This document shows, one piece after another, positions 17,798 through 27,300 of a stretch of 64,000 bases of DNA. The notes beneath the pieces were generated by a model. That model was not told the origin of the DNA, ran no database searches, and saw nothing but the letters and a program-made list of their open reading frames with translations. How positions within the stretch are numbered: the first letter of the stretch is position 1; each line of letters opens with the position of its first letter. The position numbers were made by a program, and so were the translations under genes. Where the stretch lies: contig NZ_CP041970.1 in NCBI RefSeq assembly GCF_009884975.1, positions 2,418,001 through 2,482,000 of the forward strand, in the 5' to 3' direction. Source of the DNA: Acinetobacter dispersus (GTDB lineage: Bacteria; Pseudomonadota; Gammaproteobacteria; Pseudomonadales; Moraxellaceae).

Positions 17798-19207
17798 TTA
17801 ATCGTTTATCTCTTCGATTTTTTCAAGCCGACCAATTTTTTCAAACAGGGCAATCGATTCAACATGTTCAGTATGCGTAAACATGTCCATTACCGCAGCT
17901 TTCTTCAATTGATAGCCATATTGTGCCAGTACACCTGCATCCCTTGCCAGTGTTGATGGGTTACATGAAACATAAACGATTCTTTTTGCTCCAAACTTTG
18001 GTACATATTGCATGACTTCAAATGCACCTGATCGTGGAGGATCAATTAATAATGCATCAAATCCTTGCTTCGCCCAAGAATGATGCGAAAAGTCTTTTGT
18101 TAAATCTTGTGAAAAGAATACTGCCTGTGACAATTGATTCGCTTTCGCATTTTCAGTTGCCCGTTGCACCATCTCATCACTCGCCTCAACACCGACCACT
18201 TGACCTGTCTCCCCCACACAACGTGCAATTGGTAGAGAAAAATTACCTAACCCACAGAATAGGTCAAGCACTCTTTCCCCTTCCTGTAATTGAAGCAATT
18301 CACATGCCAACTGAATCATTTGTGCGTTTACGCCACTATTGACTTGGGTAAAGTCTAAAGGTGAAAACGCAAATTTGACGTCAAAATCGTCCAAACTGTA
18401 ATGCAAACGCATTGGAGCTTGTGAATCATCTACGCGATGTAAACTTTCTCCACCTTTAGGTTGCAAATACAACTGCCATCCTTTGAGTAACGTAAATTGA
18501 CGTAATTGGTTGACATCCGACACATTTAATTCATCTAAATGACGAATCAGCAATGCAACCTCATGGTCTCCCATCGCCAATTCTATATGACCAATATGCG
18601 CCTTGCCTGTTAGACTTTCGAGTAGTTTTTTCAATTCTGGTAAAGTTTCGGATAAACTTTGATCCAATACTTTACACTGCTGAATGGCAGTCAAATGATT
18701 GCTATGATGCTCACGAAACCCCATCACCAAACGATCCTGTTTAGCCATATAACGCACCCCAATTCGGGCACGGCGGCGGTAATCAGCTTTGACAGAACGA
18801 ATTGGATCCAACCATTGCTCGGGTTGCAGACCTGCAAAATGCTGCAAATGGGATTTTAAAACATTCTGTTTAAGTAAAATCTGTTGGTCAGGATGAATAT
18901 GTTGCAGACTACAACCGCCACACACACCAAAATGCGGACAAATCGGATCGACACGTTCCTGCGCAGCCTCACTCGCAAGCGAGATCATATCTGCTTCTTC
19001 TAAACGTGTGGTCTGATTGGTGATCTTGGCTTGTACCGTCTCACCTACCAAGGCATAACGAATAAAAACTTTCTTGCCCTGCTTTTCTTTAGGATGATCT
19101 GGGTGCGTTCCATAGTGCGCAATACCACGCCCCTCATGTGAAAAAGCTTCAATCTGAAAGGTATAAGTTGGATATTGAGCTGGACGTTGTTTGGCTTTGT
19201 GTTTCAA
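17798..19207 (-). CDS. rlmD: 23S rRNA (uracil-1939-C5)-methyltransferase RlmD
   Basis: 469 residues. RlmD (RumA) methylates U1939 of 23S rRNA with SAM. It has an N-terminal TRAM domain (about 14-72), an Fe-S cluster Cys set in [14 protein letters not shown] plus a distal Cys, the SAM motif [16 protein letters not shown], the RNA-contact motif LIDPPRSGA and the catalytic Cys in [13 protein letters not shown]. The end ([14 protein letters not shown]) is charged. It is 31 bases upstream of relA on the same strand and 9 bases after the exonuclease gene, so all three probably share a transcript. Confidence 0.96.
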   Translation of the reverse strand: MKHKAKQRPAQYPTYTFQIEAFSHEGRGIAHYGTHPDHPKEKQGKKVFIRYALVGETVQAKITNQTTRLEEADMISLASEAAQERVDPICPHFGVCGGCSLQHIHPDQQILLKQNVLKSHLQHFAGLQPEQWLDPIRSVKADYRRRARIGVRYMAKQDRLVMGFREHHSNHLTAIQQCKVLDQSLSETLPELKKLLESLTGKAHIGHIELAMGDHEVALLIRHLDELNVSDVNQLRQFTLLKGWQLYLQPKGGESLHRVDDSQAPMRLHYSLDDFDVKFAFSPLDFTQVNSGVNAQMIQLACELLQLQEGERVLDLFCGLGNFSLPIARCVGETGQVVGVEASDEMVQRATENAKANQLSQAVFFSQDLTKDFSHHSWAKQGFDALLIDPPRSGAFEVMQYVPKFGAKRIVYVSCNPSTLARDAGVLAQYGYQLKKAAVMDMFTHTEHVESIALFEKIGRLEKIEEIND

Positions 19208-19216
19208 AAGATGAAC

Positions 19217-20038
19217 CTAATTTTTTGGCGCAAAAGTATCTGCGGTGAATACAGTATATTGCGATGACTGCTGCCATACCTGTAAGAATTCTGTTTGTTG
19301 GGTTTGCGTTTGTAAATAATCAATCGTCGATTGAACCAAATGCTGATGATCGTGTTGATTGAGCTGCCCTTTGAGCAACAGCCAGCGTAAATAAACCAGC
19401 CATGTATTCAGCACATCACCTTCGCAATAGCTGGTCAATTTCAACCACTGTTCCGTACGAACATATTCTGGCACATGATAGCCAGACTCGCCTCTTTTCC
19501 CAGGAAAACCAAGCAAACAAGCAATATCATCCAGTTTTTGAAAATTGCGACCATTAAACATCGCCATTACATCCATCAGGTCAACATGACGATGGTGATA
19601 ACGGTTTTGATAGTTATTAAAACGCTTTTGCTGATCAATTTCGCCTTGATCAAATAAACTTGGTGCCGAAAGACCATGATACATGGCCCGGAATAGGATC
19701 ACAGGCAAATCAAATTGTGAACCATTCCAACTGACCAAGGTCGGTTGTTTCTTATCAAAAATAGACAGGAACTTGGTTAACATCTCAGCTTCGGTGTTTT
19801 GTTCCTGACTAAATGAAAACAGGCGAAAGCCTTTTTCATCGATCCACAACCCTGAAATACAAACGATTTCATGTAATGGTAAGCGTTGAAAATCCATCCC
19901 TGACTCTTGACGACGAATTTTGGTCAACGCTTGTTCAACATCGCTTTCAGGCAGATCAAGATGATAAAGATGTGCACCAGCTTTTATATCAGTCAGTGTT
20001 TCAATATCAAAAACTAAAATCGGAAAACGTAAATTCAT
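19217..20038 (-). CDS. PolB-type 3'-5' exonuclease
   Basis: 273 residues, DnaQ-like fold of the DNA_pol_B_exo2 group. Exo I is VFDIETLTD (about 8-16), Exo II is WNGSQFDLPVI (about 99-109), the middle has HVDLMDVMAMF, and the Exo III-like acidic motif is in LTSYCEGDVLNTWLVYLRWLL. It has no polymerase domain. Members are predicted DNA exonucleases of uncertain role. It is followed by rlmD after 9 bases and preceded by the palindromic element downstream of cysM. Confidence 0.88.
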   Translation of the reverse strand: MNLRFPILVFDIETLTDIKAGAHLYHLDLPESDVEQALTKIRRQESGMDFQRLPLHEIVCISGLWIDEKGFRLFSFSQEQNTEAEMLTKFLSIFDKKQPTLVSWNGSQFDLPVILFRAMYHGLSAPSLFDQGEIDQQKRFNNYQNRYHHRHVDLMDVMAMFNGRNFQKLDDIACLLGFPGKRGESGYHVPEYVRTEQWLKLTSYCEGDVLNTWLVYLRWLLLKGQLNQHDHQHLVQSTIDYLQTQTQQTEFLQVWQQSSQYTVFTADTFAPKN

Positions 20039-20052
20039 CTTAAAATCTCTTC

Positions 20053-20133
20053 AAATCCCTCCCAACCTCCTTTTATTTATAAAGGGAGGAGTTCCCCCCT
20101 CTTTTAAAAAGAAGGGGTTTCGGGGAGATTCTA
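20053..20133. repeat. Dispersed palindromic element, copy 1 (after cysM)
   Basis: An 81-base element built of two imperfect hairpins: a first one around CCTCC-TTTTATTTAT-AAAGGGAGG, and a second one around CCCCTCTTTTAAAAAGAAGGGG. Read on the minus strand it starts TAGAATCTCCC, and the first three bases are the TAG stop of cysM. A related element stands after prfC at 50886-50993 with the same edge sequence. I see no coding capacity. It may act as a transcript-end hairpin for cysM. Confidence 0.75.
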
Positions 20134-21054
20134 ATCTTGTACTGAGAATAATCCCGTAGATAAGTAACGATCCCCACGATCACAAATAATGCAGACAATC
20201 ACCGCATCAGGATTTTCTTCAGCAATTTTAATTGATGCCCAAACCGCACCACCTGAAGATGTCCCCGCACTGATACCTTCCGTACGTGCCAGTTTACGCA
20301 TGGTTTTTTCTGCTTCAATCTGTGGAATATCGATAATACGGTCTACACGACTGCGATCAAAAATCGTCGGCAAATATTCTTCAGGCCAACGGCGAATCCC
20401 AGCAATGCTTGAACCATCAGAAGGTTGTAAGCCGACAATCTGAATATCTGGATTTTGTTCTTTCAAATATTTAGAGACGCCCATAATCGTCCCTGTGGTA
20501 CCCATTGAGCTGACAAAGTGAGTAATTTTCCCACCTGTTTGCTTCCAGATCTCAGGACCAGTCGTTAGGTAATGCGCTTCTACATTATCAGGGTTACCAA
20601 ACTGATTCAGTACAAAGCCTTTGCCTTCCGCCTGCATTTGCAAAGCAAGGTCTCGGGCACCTTCCATTCCTTGTTGCTGCGTGACTTCAATCAGCTCAGC
20701 ACCATAAGCCAACATTGCATCTTTACGTTCCTGACTCATGTTGTTCGGCATGATCAGCTTCATTTTATAGCCGCGCATTGCTGCAACCATCGCCAAAGCA
20801 ATACCGGTGTTGCCACTGGTCGCTTCGATCAAAGTATCGCCCGGTTGAATTTGGCCACGTTTTTCCGCTTGCACAATCATGTTATAAGCTGGACGGTCTT
20901 TGACCGAACCTGCAGGATTATTGCCTTCTAATTTTGCTAATACCGTGGCTTGGGTATGACACGCTAAACGCTGCAAACGCACCAAAGGGGTTTTACCGAC
21001 ATAGTAATCCAGTAAAAAATCATCTGCTAAAAAATCAGTTTGCGTATTCGTCAT
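20131..21054 (-). CDS. cysM: Cysteine synthase B (O-acetylserine sulfhydrylase B)
   Basis: 307 residues, PLP fold type II. The PLP Lys is in AGSVKDRPA (CysM often has KDRP where CysK has KDR-I/A), the phosphate-binding loop is SGNTGIAL and SSMGTTGTIMG follows, and the C-terminus is YLSTGLFS. CysM makes cysteine from O-acetylserine with sulfide or thiosulfate. The ATG at 21054 (MTNTQTD) is preferred to an upstream ATG that would add 19 unlikely hydrophobic residues. The cysM-gacS divergence is also found in Pseudomonas. Its TAG stop codon is part of the palindromic element that follows. Confidence 0.95.
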   Translation of the reverse strand: MTNTQTDFLADDFLLDYYVGKTPLVRLQRLACHTQATVLAKLEGNNPAGSVKDRPAYNMIVQAEKRGQIQPGDTLIEATSGNTGIALAMVAAMRGYKMKLIMPNNMSQERKDAMLAYGAELIEVTQQQGMEGARDLALQMQAEGKGFVLNQFGNPDNVEAHYLTTGPEIWKQTGGKITHFVSSMGTTGTIMGVSKYLKEQNPDIQIVGLQPSDGSSIAGIRRWPEEYLPTIFDRSRVDRIIDIPQIEAEKTMRKLARTEGISAGTSSGGAVWASIKIAEENPDAVIVCIICDRGDRYLSTGLFSVQD

Positions 21055-21203
21055 GATCGACACCGATATCAAGGTGGCGCCTATTGTATGAAAAAAATAG
21101 AGATACTGCACCTTTTCACTATGCTTTTTATTGGCAAGCAGATGTCCTTGATTTTCACAAAGCGTGCTAAGATGTTGCGCAGAATGATAAATCTGACCGT
21201 ACT

Positions 21204-24014
21204 ATGTCAAATTTCAATAAGACCATATCGAAACGCTTACGCCTCAATCATGCTTATGGGCAATTGATTGCACTGATTTTGGTGCCGATTGCCATTTTGA
21301 CAGGCGTTGGAATTCTTTGGGTTTTATCCGAAACCACCAGCTCCGCAAAATCACAACAACGTTCGGATGCTTCGGCGATTTTGGCGCGCTACCATCAAAC
21401 CGCAAATGATTTATTACGCTTAGTACAAGAACAGCCTGATCAATATGATCGTGCCCAAAACATCATGCAAAAAATGTTTGATGAAAAAAATTTACAGCGC
21501 GCTGTGCTCATTGATACCCGCGGACAAACTTATTTAAGTGTTGGCTATCAAAACAACCGTTTTTGGCCAAACTTCCCAGAAAATAGTAATTTCTTTGGGC
21601 CAATTGCCCACAACCACAACAGCATCTATGGCTCCAAGCTGGACAGTGGCAACCCCAACTCTGTTTGGTTAATGATTGAATTAGACAATCAACCACTTGA
21701 ACTTGCTCGCTATAAAATTCTACTTTCGTTGGTGGTGACTGGACTGCTCACCTTACTCATTTTACTGTTCTGTTTAAATGTCTTTTCGCGTCGCTGGCTC
21801 GCACCACTATACGAAATCCGCATGCAGATGCAACGCTTAAATGCCGATACACTAGACCAGCATATCGTAGTGAACAGTACGGGTGAACTGCGTTTGCTGC
21901 AACGTGATATTGCTAATGTGGTAAAACGTCTGCACTTTAGTTTTTTAGAATTAAAAGAACATACCGAACAAACTGAAGAAGATTTACGTCGAACACTAGA
22001 CACCTTAGAAGTTCAGAACATTACCTATCGTCAGGCACGTGACCAAGCGATTTCATCCAACCAATCCAAGTCGGTGTTTTTAGCCAATATCAGCCATGAA
22101 CTTAGAACACCATTGAACAGTATTGATGGCTTTATTCATTTACTGCTGCGTCAGCAGAATCTGAGTAATGAGCAAAACCTTTATTTGCAAACCATCCGAA
22201 AATCATCTGCACACTTATTGGCACTGATCAATGATGTATTAGATTTCTCTAAAATTGATGCCGGTAAACTCGAACTCGAAACCGCCCCATTTGACCTTGA
22301 AGAAGCCATTTTCGATGTGATGGATATGCTCTCGCCTTTGGCGGCACAAAAACATATCAATATGGCTTTCTATTATGCAGAGAATATTCCAAAACATGTG
22401 GTGGGTGACGCCTTACGCTTTAAACAGATTCTGACCAATCTAATCTCCAATGCGATCAAATTCACTCCTGATGGGGAAATCATTGTCCGTGTACGTATGG
22501 AAGATGATGAGATCGGACAATGCCTACTGCATTTTAGTGTCCAAGACAGCGGTATTGGTCTGAGTGGTACAGATCGTAAAAAGTTATTTGAATCATTCTC
22601 TCAGGGTGATGCTTCAGTCACCCGTCAATTTGGTGGTACAGGACTTGGTTTAGCGATTTCCAAACAGCTGGTACATTTGATGCACGGTCAAATTGGCTTT
22701 GAAGATAACCAAGAACGTGCGCCAACAGAGAAAGGTTCAACCTTCTGGTTCACGGCTTCATTTAAAGTTGAAGAACAAGATGAGTTTGTTGAACACCCTC
22801 GTTTCGATCATTTACAAGTGGTGTCGTATCTTGCCCATCCAGCAACGGCCAGCGTACTACGTTCATACCTCGAGAATTATCATGTTTCACATATTGAAAC
22901 ACAGTCGATTCTGGATCTATTCAGCCGTTTAAATCACCTGAACCAGCAGGAAAATACGTGGCTAATTGTAGATCATAGTGGTGATACAGAGGCCTTACTC
23001 AAAGAAATTCGTCAACGCTATCATGGCAACTTAGCCGTTTATGGCTACCAGATGAGTCTTGAGCCGAACATGCTCAATGAATATCGTGCTCGCCCACTAT
23101 ATCAACCGTTAAGTCGTCGTGAGTTAGTCCAGTTACTCGGCAATGAGCCTATTTTTGAGCAAGAACCAGAAGACTTTAATGGCCAAGGTTTACACATCTT
23201 GGCTGTGGATGATCATCTGCCTAATTTGATTGTACTTGAAGCCTTACTTGGCGAGCTCAATGTCACCACCACCAAAGCCTTAAGTGGACAAAAGGCCATC
23301 GACATTATTCAAGAGCGAATCGAACAAAAATCGCCGCCGTTTGATTTGGTATTTATGGATATTCAAATGCCAGTGATGTCAGGGATTGATACCACGCGCG
23401 CCATTCGCTCGTTAGAATCAACGCTCGATAATGGAATGCAACTGCCAATTATTGCACTCACAGCACATGCTCTAGCCGATGAAAAGCAGAAACTGCTCAA
23501 AGTTGGTATGAATGATTATGTGACCAAGCCGATTCAAATGGAGCAAATCATTCAGATTCTGACGCATTGGACCAAAAATAACTTCAGTGCCCAACCTGCG
23601 AGCATTGAACCTAAGCGGCCAATTGAATCAATTGATCCTCAAATCCTGAATTGGCAACAAAGCGTGCAACTTGCAGCTAACAAAGAAGATCTAGCACAAG
23701 ATTTATTAAATATGCTGGTGGATAGTTTCGATACGGAACTAGCGGAAATGCAGCAACTGATTGAGATGGAAGATTTTCCACAACTCGAGCATGTCCTACA
23801 TCGTCTTTATGGCGCAACCCGTTATGTTGGCACCCCAAACTTACAGCAAGTCTCAGGTGAGTTTGAACAATTTGTCTCGACCTTACGCAAAGAACGTCGT
23901 AAAGCGGATGATGTGTTTATTCGTGAAACCACGCATCGTTTCAATGAACTCAGCACGGCAATTGAACAAGTGAGACAGGCCGCCAACTTAATCCTACATG
24001 CCCATGATTCCTAA
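21204..24014 (+). CDS. gacS: Hybrid sensor histidine kinase GacS/BarA
   Basis: 936 residues in the BarA layout: TM1 (about 22-44), a periplasmic domain (about 45-170), TM2 (about 172-195), HAMP (about 196-250), HisKA with the autophosphorylated His298 in ANISHELRTPLNS, HATPase with DVVGDALRFKQILTNLISNAIKF-like N-box and GTGLGLAIS, a receiver with phospho-Asp719 in FMDIQMPVMSG, and a C-terminal Hpt with His866 in LHRLYGATRYVG. GacS signals through GacA to Rsm/Csr small RNAs and controls virulence and aromatic catabolism in Acinetobacter. The response regulator gene is not in the window, as usual for this system. Its position divergent from cysM agrees with the Pseudomonas order. Confidence 0.93.
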   Translation: MSNFNKTISKRLRLNHAYGQLIALILVPIAILTGVGILWVLSETTSSAKSQQRSDASAILARYHQTANDLLRLVQEQPDQYDRAQNIMQKMFDEKNLQRAVLIDTRGQTYLSVGYQNNRFWPNFPENSNFFGPIAHNHNSIYGSKLDSGNPNSVWLMIELDNQPLELARYKILLSLVVTGLLTLLILLFCLNVFSRRWLAPLYEIRMQMQRLNADTLDQHIVVNSTGELRLLQRDIANVVKRLHFSFLELKEHTEQTEEDLRRTLDTLEVQNITYRQARDQAISSNQSKSVFLANISHELRTPLNSIDGFIHLLLRQQNLSNEQNLYLQTIRKSSAHLLALINDVLDFSKIDAGKLELETAPFDLEEAIFDVMDMLSPLAAQKHINMAFYYAENIPKHVVGDALRFKQILTNLISNAIKFTPDGEIIVRVRMEDDEIGQCLLHFSVQDSGIGLSGTDRKKLFESFSQGDASVTRQFGGTGLGLAISKQLVHLMHGQIGFEDNQERAPTEKGSTFWFTASFKVEEQDEFVEHPRFDHLQVVSYLAHPATASVLRSYLENYHVSHIETQSILDLFSRLNHLNQQENTWLIVDHSGDTEALLKEIRQRYHGNLAVYGYQMSLEPNMLNEYRARPLYQPLSRRELVQLLGNEPIFEQEPEDFNGQGLHILAVDDHLPNLIVLEALLGELNVTTTKALSGQKAIDIIQERIEQKSPPFDLVFMDIQMPVMSGIDTTRAIRSLESTLDNGMQLPIIALTAHALADEKQKLLKVGMNDYVTKPIQMEQIIQILTHWTKNNFSAQPASIEPKRPIESIDPQILNWQQSVQLAANKEDLAQDLLNMLVDSFDTELAEMQQLIEMEDFPQLEHVLHRLYGATRYVGTPNLQQVSGEFEQFVSTLRKERRKADDVFIRETTHRFNELSTAIEQVRQAANLILHAHDS

Positions 24015-24143
24015 GACTGTACGTTGGTATATTGGATAATCAATGATTAAAATACAGGCAGGCTTTTTTGTGACTGCCCTGTCATGTTTCAACCTAAAGA
24101 CTCGTGCTATGCTGCCTCATCAAACACAATAAGAGTAAGGCAG

Positions 24144-24932
24144 ATGGCACTTTTACGCGTTGAAAAGAACAATGGAATTGCAACAGTTTCCCTAAACCGA
24201 CCTGACAAACGTAATGCAATGAGTTTTGCATTACTCAAAGAGCTGGTGGCAACTGCTAAAAAAATTGAAAAAGATCGTTCAATCCGCTGTGTCATTCTCA
24301 CAGGTGAAGCACAAGTCTTTAGTGCAGGCATCGACCTGTCTGATTTAAACAATCCTAAAAATACCGCTTTTGCCGCTTGGGAACTGATCAAACCAGGGCA
24401 AAGTCTGTTTCAAAAAGCGTTCCTGATCTGGCAAAACCTACCGATCCCTGTGATTGCAGCAATCGAAGGCTATTGCTTTGGTGCGGGTATGCAGCTCGCA
24501 CTCGCAGCCGATATTCGTATTGCGACGCCAAGCACACAAATGTCAATTATGGAAAGTCGCTGGGGCCTTGTACCCGATATGGGGCTAACACGCTCATTAA
24601 AAGGACTGATTGGCGTTGATTTAGCCAAAGAATTGACCTTAACTGCACGTATCTTTGATGCTGAATACGCCAAACAAATTGGTCTAGTCACCCATTTAGA
24701 CAATGATCCATTAGCGAAAGCGAACATCATTGCCGAAGAAATTTTACAGCGTTCACCAGATGCCATTATGGCGGCCAAACGTGTGTTAGATGCGATGGAA
24801 CACCAACCCGAAAAAGCTTTACGCTTAGAAAAACTTTGGCAGCTCAAGCTACTCTTAGGTAAAAACAGCAGTCTTGCGCGTAAAAAGGACAAGAATCCAG
24901 AGGTTCAATTCCTACCACGTCAATATAAATAA
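24144..24932 (+). CDS. Enoyl-CoA hydratase/isomerase (crotonase) family protein
   Basis: 262 residues, crotonase fold. The N-terminus has ISLNRPDKRNAMS-like sequence, the first oxyanion-hole segment is FSAGIDLSDL and the second is EGYCFGAGMQLALAADIRIA. At the usual catalytic Glu positions it has MSIMESRWGLVPDMG, with an Asp where many isomerases carry an acid (dienoyl-CoA isomerase-like arrangement), so it could be an isomerase rather than a hydratase. The ATG at 24144 with an AAGG upstream fits the family N-terminus better than the ATG at 24084. It heads a run of three closely spaced plus-strand metabolic genes. Confidence 0.88.
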   Translation: MALLRVEKNNGIATVSLNRPDKRNAMSFALLKELVATAKKIEKDRSIRCVILTGEAQVFSAGIDLSDLNNPKNTAFAAWELIKPGQSLFQKAFLIWQNLPIPVIAAIEGYCFGAGMQLALAADIRIATPSTQMSIMESRWGLVPDMGLTRSLKGLIGVDLAKELTLTARIFDAEYAKQIGLVTHLDNDPLAKANIIAEEILQRSPDAIMAAKRVLDAMEHQPEKALRLEKLWQLKLLLGKNSSLARKKDKNPEVQFLPRQYK

Positions 24933-24953
24933 TCACAATCTGGGTATATTCAC

Positions 24954-25820
24954 ATGCATGTTAATCAACAAACACCAATCGCATTTCTAGGTATGGGTTT
25001 AATGGGCACACGTATGGCCAGCCGACTATTACAAGCAGGTTATCCTGTCGCGGTCTGGAATCGTAGCCCACTTGCATGTGAACCTCTACAACAACAAGGT
25101 GCATTACACTTAGAGCTAAATGACATCGGAAGCTATCCTGTTATTTTGGCGTGTTTAGCCGATGATCAAGCGGTGCAAAATGTTTTCGCCCAAATTCAAC
25201 CGTATTTGAAAGCTGAACAGATCATCGTTGATTTCTCCAGCTTATCAGTCTCAGCAACGCAACAATTGGCTCAGTCTGCTCAACAACAACAGGTCACATG
25301 GATTGACTCCCCTGTATCAGGCGGAACCATGGGAGCTGAGCAAGGTACATTGGTTATTTTTGCGGGTGGAGATGCTGAGACCATCCAGCAACTGAACCCA
25401 ATTTACAATGTGCTATCACAGCGTGTTACTCGTATGGGAGAGTCAGGCACAGGGCAAGCCACCAAGATCTGCAATCAATTGATTGTTGCAGCTAATAGCA
25501 CGCTCATTGCCGAAGCAGTCGCTCTTGCAGACCAAGCAGGTGTGGATACGACTTTACTTGCTCCTGCACTCGCAGGTGGTTTTGCCGACTCTAAACCCTT
25601 TCAAATTCTCGCTCCTCGTATGGCAACACATACTTTTGAGCCAGTACAGTGGAAGGTGCAAACCCTATCAAAAGATTTAAACAATGCATTACTTCTGGCA
25701 CAAAGTTTTAACTTAAAGATACCTGTGGCACAAAAAGCTCTATTACAGTTACAAGCTCACCAAGAAAATGGCTTTGCTGAGAAGGATTTAGCGACTATCA
25801 TCAAAATTATAGAACAATAA
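24954..25820 (+). CDS. Beta-hydroxyacid dehydrogenase (HIBADH/GlxR family)
   Basis: 288 residues. The Rossmann motif FLGMGLMGTRMASRLLQAGYPVAVWNRS is at about 10-37 and the substrate signature DSPVSGGTMGAEQGTL at about 120-135. The catalytic Lys region is GQATKICNQLIVAAN, with the family Lys. Members reduce tartronate semialdehyde or oxidise 3-hydroxyisobutyrate and related acids. The next gene is hydroxypyruvate-isomerase-like, which makes tartronate semialdehyde reductase (GlxR) activity the best guess, but no glyoxylate carboligase gene is present. NADP over NAD preference is suggested by NRS after the second strand. Confidence 0.85.
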   Translation: MHVNQQTPIAFLGMGLMGTRMASRLLQAGYPVAVWNRSPLACEPLQQQGALHLELNDIGSYPVILACLADDQAVQNVFAQIQPYLKAEQIIVDFSSLSVSATQQLAQSAQQQQVTWIDSPVSGGTMGAEQGTLVIFAGGDAETIQQLNPIYNVLSQRVTRMGESGTGQATKICNQLIVAANSTLIAEAVALADQAGVDTTLLAPALAGGFADSKPFQILAPRMATHTFEPVQWKVQTLSKDLNNALLLAQSFNLKIPVAQKALLQLQAHQENGFAEKDLATIIKIIEQ

Positions 25821-25850
25821 ATAGGATCTATTGATTCAGGGAGTCCGAAC

Positions 25851-26645
25851 ATGAGCCATCTTGCAGTCAATTTATCAATGATCTTCACTGAGGTCCCTTT
25901 AATCGAGCGTTTTGCCTTAGCACAAGCTCACGGTTTTCAGCATGTGGAAATTCAATTTCCTTATGAACTCGATATTATTGATATTCGAACCCAACTTGAA
26001 CAATACAATTTATCTCTCTGTCTGATTAACGTTCCTGCAGGCGATTTAATGCAAGGCGGCAATGGGCTTGCGGGTGTACCTGGTCGTGAAGTCGAGTTTC
26101 ATCAGGCCCTTGAACTGGCCATTAACTATGCAAATGCATTAAATGTTCCACGTGTGAATATTCTGGCAGGTAAACAGCCACTTGATGCTGATCTACTCCC
26201 TTGTCTTAATACCCTATCAAATAATCTAAAGCTTGCTTGTCATATGTTAACCGAACAAGGTATTGAACCTGTTTTAGAAATGATTAATGGCACCGATATG
26301 CCACGCTTTTTGGTTCAGAACATTGCTCAAGCGCAAGAAATGCTAGAAGCGGTCAACCATCCTGCGCTCAAAATGCAGTATGACTGTTATCACATGGCCA
26401 TGATGGGTGAAGATGTTTTGGCAGGTCTACAAGAAAATTTACATCAAATTGGGCATATTCAATTTGCCGACTGTCCGGGCCGCAATGAGCCAGATACAGG
26501 AAATATCCCGTATAAACAGATCTTTGACTGGTTAGCACAAAGTGACTATCGGGGTCTCATTGCAGCTGAATACAGACCAAAAACTGAGTCAGATCAATCT
26601 TTTGCATGGAAAAAGAAGTACTTTTCCAATGATGTGAATACATAA
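25851..26645 (+). CDS. Hydroxypyruvate isomerase-like TIM-barrel protein
   Basis: 264 residues of the xylose-isomerase-like TIM barrel superfamily. Evidence is the N-terminal NLSMIFTEVPLIERFALAQAHGFQHVEIQFPYE, the metal-ligand Glu in LEMINGTDMPRF, KMQYDCYHMAMMGED, and IGHIQFADCPGRNEPDTGNIPYKQIFDWL with the last ligands in IAAEYRPK. This pattern matches Hyi and OtnI, which interconvert hydroxypyruvate (or 2-oxo-tetronate) and tartronate semialdehyde. It follows the dehydrogenase by 30 bases on the same strand, consistent with consecutive pathway steps. Confidence 0.88.
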   Translation: MSHLAVNLSMIFTEVPLIERFALAQAHGFQHVEIQFPYELDIIDIRTQLEQYNLSLCLINVPAGDLMQGGNGLAGVPGREVEFHQALELAINYANALNVPRVNILAGKQPLDADLLPCLNTLSNNLKLACHMLTEQGIEPVLEMINGTDMPRFLVQNIAQAQEMLEAVNHPALKMQYDCYHMAMMGEDVLAGLQENLHQIGHIQFADCPGRNEPDTGNIPYKQIFDWLAQSDYRGLIAAEYRPKTESDQSFAWKKKYFSNDVNT

Positions 26646-26726
26646 ACTGTTACTGCTAAAATTTGAACTTTTTAGAGAAAAACGGTATATTTGACAATGA
26701 GCAATTGTCAGGAAAATATACCCTCT

Positions 26727-27125
26727 ATGAATTTAGAACCATCGCCCAGCGCTTCTAATTCTCACGACCTAAAAATCAAAACAGCGAACAAAGATGTACA
26801 AGCTTGCCTAAAAGTTGTACATGAAGCTCTCACTGATGTAAAAGCCAAAGATATTCTTGAACTTGACGTAAGTACGATTAGCAATGTTGCCGATGCAATT
26901 GTGATTGCAAGCGGTACATCGACTCGTCATGTCAAAGCCCTTGCAGACAATGTTGCTGATGAAGCACGTAAAGCAGGTTTCCGCCCAATCGGTGTCGAAG
27001 GTGAACGCGACGCTGAGTGGATCTTAATCGACCTCGGTTTTGTTGTGGTACATGTAATGTTACCAACCGCGCGTAAGTTCTACGACTTAGAAAGCTTATG
27101 GCGTGCACCCGAATCTGTAGCGTAA
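26727..27125 (+). CDS. rsfS: Ribosomal silencing factor RsfS
   Basis: 132 residues from the ATG at 26727; upstream in-frame starts exist at 26697 (ATG) and 26691 (TTG). The conserved part begins at VQACLKVVHEALTDVKAKDILELDV, followed by VIASGTSTRHVKALAD, the GVEGERDAEWILIDLGFVVVHVM box and the end RKFYDLESLWR. RsfS binds uL14 and blocks subunit joining when nutrients are scarce. The usual neighbours nadD and rlmH are not adjacent here. A weak AGGA lies 13 bases before 26727, and none of the three starts has a strong ribosome site, so the exact N-terminus is uncertain. Confidence 0.92.
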   Translation: MNLEPSPSASNSHDLKIKTANKDVQACLKVVHEALTDVKAKDILELDVSTISNVADAIVIASGTSTRHVKALADNVADEARKAGFRPIGVEGERDAEWILIDLGFVVVHVMLPTARKFYDLESLWRAPESVA

Positions 27126-27132
27126 AGCTCTC

Positions 27133-27163
27133 AAAAAAAGCGACCGAATAGGTCGCTTTTTTA
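27133..27163 (+). terminator. Rho-independent terminator after rsfS
   Basis: AAAAGCGACC-GAATA-GGTCGCTTTT, a 10-base perfect stem followed by a T-run, lies just downstream of the rsfS stop. Confidence 0.92.
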
Positions 27164-27300
27164 TACGACATACATCAATCAAAAGAGATCTAAACATAAG
27201 CAAGCATAAGCCGACTCAATGCTTACCCCCTGTTGCTCGTTGTAAAATTTAATAGCAATGCTAGTATTAAACCCTCTGCTTAATCACAACTAAAAATAAT

